DNA of 64,000 nucleotides from the NCBI GenBank assembly GCA_033063855.1, contig CP093829.1, positions 15,655,537 to 15,719,536 of the forward strand, read 5' to 3'. This DNA is from Smittia aterrima. Its lineage: Eukaryota; Arthropoda; Insecta; Diptera; Chironomidae. The notes beneath the pieces were generated by a model. The model did not search any database, was not told the origin of the DNA, and saw only the letters and a program-made list of their open reading frames with translations. Both the position numbers and the translations under genes were made by a program. Shown here piece after piece: positions 60,161 to 64,000 of this stretch (position 1 is its first letter; each line of letters opens with the position of its first letter).

Positions 60161-63100
60161 AGTGCAAAAATTGTGTTAGATAAATAAATATTATAACATC
60201 CATCTCTCGCGTATTGATAGAAAGTTTCGCAGGTTTTTCGTAACTGCCGATACTTCTTCCGTTTAATTTCAGTTTTTTTCAGTTTTATTCGTTTGTTGTG
60301 TACTTCAAAACTTTAAAAAAAATTTGAGACGACTTGAAAATAAAAGTGAAAACTTTATCGCGTCAGTCGATCGCCGATAATCTCTCGGACAAAGCGGAGG
60401 AAGGTGCCAATTTCTTCTTTGTCGTTACATAAAGTACTTCAGTGGTCAGCTGAATTGCTTTTTAAATAGTCGTGCGTAGTTAAACAGTCTGGCTAATCAA
60501 ACAACTACGCCAAGCGATTTCTTCCGAGTGCAATCAAATGCAATGACTGGATTGCGAAGTCAAATTGGCTAAGACAGACGCAACGAAGTGAAAGATTATT
60601 AATTTAAAAGAGAGATGACGAAAATTTTCCCTTCTTAATTTAATTATCGTTGAATGTTCCGCCTGTCATGTTCGTCTGACAAGAAATTAATCTCGGCAAA
60701 GAAATTTTCGGGTGAAGATCTCTTCTCACACGTCAAGGCATCGTCAATTCGCATTTGCATTTTAATTAAAGCGAAAAAAAAGTCTTCACGAATTCCAAAT
60801 CAACCGAGAAAAACCTGCCGGCCTTGACTATGCCACGGAAAAAATGAATTCAGTGGCTTAACGAACACAAGAGCAGACTGACTTTTGACTTTTCTCGTTT
60901 GTTGTCTTATCGATACAGTTACCCACATTTTTCCTTCCTATCGCCAGCGACTATTTCTTTAAGTTTGCGCGAGGCACACACGACTGCCGATGTAAATGTT
61001 TTGCCGAAGCTTATTGAGATTGTTATATAATCGTCACCTGAACGGCATTCTTTTACATTTTTCCCTCTTCTTATATAAGAAGAAGAAACTAATCGTTTAA
61101 AAATGTGGGATTGAATCATCGGTCAGACCAAGAAGCAAGCAATGTTACGATGTCGTCGGGGTGACCGTGATTTAGGTGCCTTGAAGACGGACAATCGCCC
61201 AAGTCCGGCGTCAGAACAATGGCGAACTCGATTTATTCACCTGCTTTTGATTCGTCATAACTATCTTGTTAATGAAGTTCCTTCGGTGTTGCAATCGCTC
61301 GTGCGGTTTTCTGATTCATTGTTGTAATTAATTGGTTCAATCGTCCGGAATGAAATAAAGGCAACAAACAAGTGAAGTAACCGCTCTTCTTGTTTTGGAG
61401 GCTTGAACTCAATCGCGGCAAAGGTGCAAGAAACTGTTGTCGTAATTATTCGGTTTTACTATGGGAGAATTCAGCTTACAAACGAGTGGCATTTCGATAG
61501 AAAATATTCACGCAGATTGTAACAAATTTGAGAAACTCGAAGCAGCCGAAGGAATGTTTCACAAATAATTGACATTTGTGATTGAAAAATGCATAAATAG
61601 TTGAGAAATTCACGACATAGTGTCGATCAATAGAAGTCATTGCGACATTGACTTTTCATTTCTTATTCGCAACTCGTCTTGTGGAATTTCCGGCTCGCGA
61701 AATGTCAGACGGGATTGCTCATTAAACTTTTTGACTGATGACCACCACGACAACCTTGAGCGCATTGCCAATAATTCATTCGCATTTAAGAGAATTCCCA
61801 AGAATGAATTATGCAGATTAATGAGTTTAACTTCCTTATGACACACAATTTCCACGCCTCAAAGTTTGACTCTCAAACTGATGTCACGACGGACACCAAG
61901 TTAATTCAATTAAAAATTCATGCCGCTTGATGAGACATCGAGATAAATATTTATTGAGTGAAAAGTTGTGCAATGAGTCTATCGACTCGGTTATCGCATC
62001 GAAGGGTTATCATCTCTCGATCTGCTGCCCTGAATTCGTTGATTCGGAATGTGCATGTAAATTTATATTTCCGGAAAGCTTTGAAGCTCTTAAAGCTTTT
62101 CGACCCAGACGATCCCTTAGGTGTTAACATTTAAATCGCTAATTTATTCTTTTTGAGTCAGATATTTTGCATTTGACTCATAGATTGAAAATCTCATTCT
62201 TCGAGTTCTCGAGCTTAGACAAACTCTAACAAACAGCCTATGATCGAACGATCTAAATTGGTTTAAAAAAATACAGCAAACACGTTTAAGCTGCCACAAT
62301 CTCCGATTGGTAAATAGATTATACGGGAACGAGTTGCTACACGATAAACGACTTTAGCTTCGAGCAGAACTCAGTTTGCGTGTCATTGAATTTTCTCCTT
62401 GAAAGTATTCTTAACTTTATCTGCATAAGTTTATTGTTTCACTAAAATATTCATGAGAGTCTGAGCTGTCACCAGCACAACTGGAATTTTGTTTCGAGTC
62501 GATTCGAAAAAATATTTCGCGAAAAAAAAGTCAACCAAGTCTATTGCATTTTTGATCAAGTTTTTCTCGTTTAATGAAAGCAAAAGTATTTGAAATGAAA
62601 TTAAGAGTCGCAGGCGCGAGTTTAGTATGCGGACCAGAGGATCGTTTATAAAAATGTTTAAGATTACTTAAAAAGCAATGAAGATTTCGAATCTTCTGTA
62701 GCTTCATGCGTCGCTGCAATAAAAACGCTTTCATTCCATTAACGGTAAGACACTAGAGTCGAGAGAAGAAAGCTTCTCCAAAGCAAATAACGCAGTTGCT
62801 GCTAATGACTTAATTACCATTGTCTTGGCTAGTTCAGTGCTACTCATTATTCAATATTGACGCAGCATGATCACAGAGAAGCTTCCGAAGTTGACTAGAC
62901 TCCGATTAATTCAATGTAAATAAGCATTCGATGGGAATTTTTCCGCCAATTCATAATAATCGTTGAATCTCTTATGTTTTCCAAATTCACGATCAACTGA
63001 TTGTTTATGCAGAGTTTGCGTGCGGCCGTGCTATAAACAAAACATGATGTTTTTAGGTCACTCTATCGACGTCGATGATTATGTAATCGCCGCTTTAAGT

Positions 63101-63343
63101 TAATAAACTTCATTGGTTTTCAATTGCGGTGCGCGTTGAGCGCGAGAGAAACGAAAGAGAAAGCCGTTGCACTGACAACCAACAACGAATTCGTTGAAGA
63201 AAAAATGGGCCAGCGATCTTATTTTGATTCAATGTTAACAACCATCTTTCTCTCTTACTTGCTAATCTGCAGTTCACTTTGTAATGATTTTATATTTTAA
63301 TGAGAAGTCTAAATCGGTAACTTCCTTTCAGCTCGAGTAAAAG
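60161..63343. other. Intergenic/5' region of the chitinase, 3.2 kb
   Basis: No coding chain was found. A cttcctttcag acceptor at 63331, 13 bases before the chitinase start, implies a 5' untranslated exon further upstream, not located. Confidence 0.6.
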
Positions 63344-63971
63344 ATGCAATCGATACACACACTTGGACTTATAGCGCTTGTCGTATTAAGCTCGCTAATC
63401 GACTCATCGGTATCGGAGCCGAGAGTCGTCTGTTACTATACAAACTGGAGTGTTTACAGACCGGTGAGTCAAGCCTAATGCCCTTGGTCGTGATTATGTA
63501 TTTACATCTTACGCCTTTTCTGTCAATAGGGAACTGCAAAGTTCAACCCGCAGAATATTAATCCATATCTATGCACGCATTTAATCTACGCATTTGGTGG
63601 CTTCACCAAAGACAACCAACTCAAGCCGTTTGACAAATATCAAGACATCGAGCAAGGTTCGACTTAATTTATTCGACGTAAAATATTTGATGTTAAAGGT
63701 TATAATTTATCGACTTCAGGTGGCTACGCCAAGTTCACGGGCTTGAAGACTTACAATAAAGAGTTAAAGACTATGTTGGCGATTGGAGGTAATTTTCTCT
63801 GTCATAATAGCGACTTAAAATAACTTTTTTGTTTTGTGGAAACAGGTTGGAACGAAGGATCGACACGGTTCTCACCTTTAGTTGCTAGCTCCGAAAGAAG
63901 AAGTCAACTTGTCAAAAACGCAATCAAGTTTTTGCGGCAAAACAAGTTTGATGGTTTGGACCTGGATTGGG
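63344..63971 (+). CDS. GH18 chitinase, 5' part, cut by the window edge
   Basis: Exons 63344-63463, 63530-63656, 63720-63788 and 63846-63971 are in frame and give 147 residues so far. A signal peptide (MQSIHTLGLIALVVLSSLIDSSVS) is followed by EPRVVCYYTNWSVYRPG, HLIYAFGGF, KTMLAIGGWNEGS and FDGLDLDW. The last exon ends one base into the next codon, which in this family is the catalytic Glu of DGxDxDWE, so that residue lies just beyond the window. GH18 chitinases cleave chitin during moulting and gut lining turnover. The sequence GYAKFTGLKTYNKELKTML recalls the larger multi-domain or membrane-linked insect chitinases, but the group cannot be fixed from this fragment. Confidence 0.92.
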
Positions 63972-64000
63972 GTAAGAGTCATTCGTCATTGCATAATCGT

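Noticed and set aside
1..64000. tRNA, rRNA, viral or full transposon genes
   Set aside because: I scanned for box-B-like motifs and for reverse transcriptase or transposase signatures and saw none that held up; a covariance-model or profile search would be decisive.

Overview
This window is nuclear DNA from an insect, most likely a dipteran and plausibly a non-biting midge. The reasons are an AT-rich sequence, very short introns (mostly 50-70 nt), TATA-driven genes for small secreted structural proteins, retinin-type cuticular proteins, and housekeeping genes whose predicted proteins read like fly orthologues. No bacterial, phage or CRISPR features were seen. Identifications rest on recognising protein families by eye. 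Exon joins were checked by hand for GT/AG borders and reading-frame continuity.

Left third (1-29 kb). The window opens with the last exons of an unidentified membrane protein, whose stop codon lies one base before the start codon of a UBXN6 (UBXD1) orthologue. A 4.5 kb gene-poor stretch follows. Then comes a family of secreted proteins carrying YLPP and GYxYxxP motifs: a 960-residue cysteine-rich repeat protein (6.7-11.1 kb), two tandem Ala/Pro- and Pro-rich paralogues (12.4-13.8 and 16.7-18.2 kb) and, beyond an FKBP12 gene, a protein of about 1,080 residues built from a 344-bp exon-plus-intron unit repeated eight times (23.7-29.0 kb). Genes of this family share a first coding exon holding only the start codon, a TATA box, and in three of them a conserved upstream block. 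One extra copy of promoter plus first exon lies upstream of the third gene.

Middle (29-36 kb). Four CPLCA-type cuticular protein genes form a cluster, one on the plus strand and three on the minus strand. Two of them are almost identical and inverted relative to one another.

Right half (36-64 kb). This part is dense with conserved single-copy genes: Nprl2 (GATOR1), Lamp1, proteasome alpha2, Rhophilin, PP1 catalytic subunit, KRR1, PPIP5K and Cp110, then a small gene of unknown function. A GH18 chitinase is cut off by the window edge exactly at its catalytic motif.

The strongest candidates for something undescribed are the expansion of the secreted repeat proteins, which has proceeded by three different routes in neighbouring genes (repeats inside an exon, duplication of small phase-1 exons, amplification of a complete exon-intron unit), and their shared upstream block and start-codon-only first exons.
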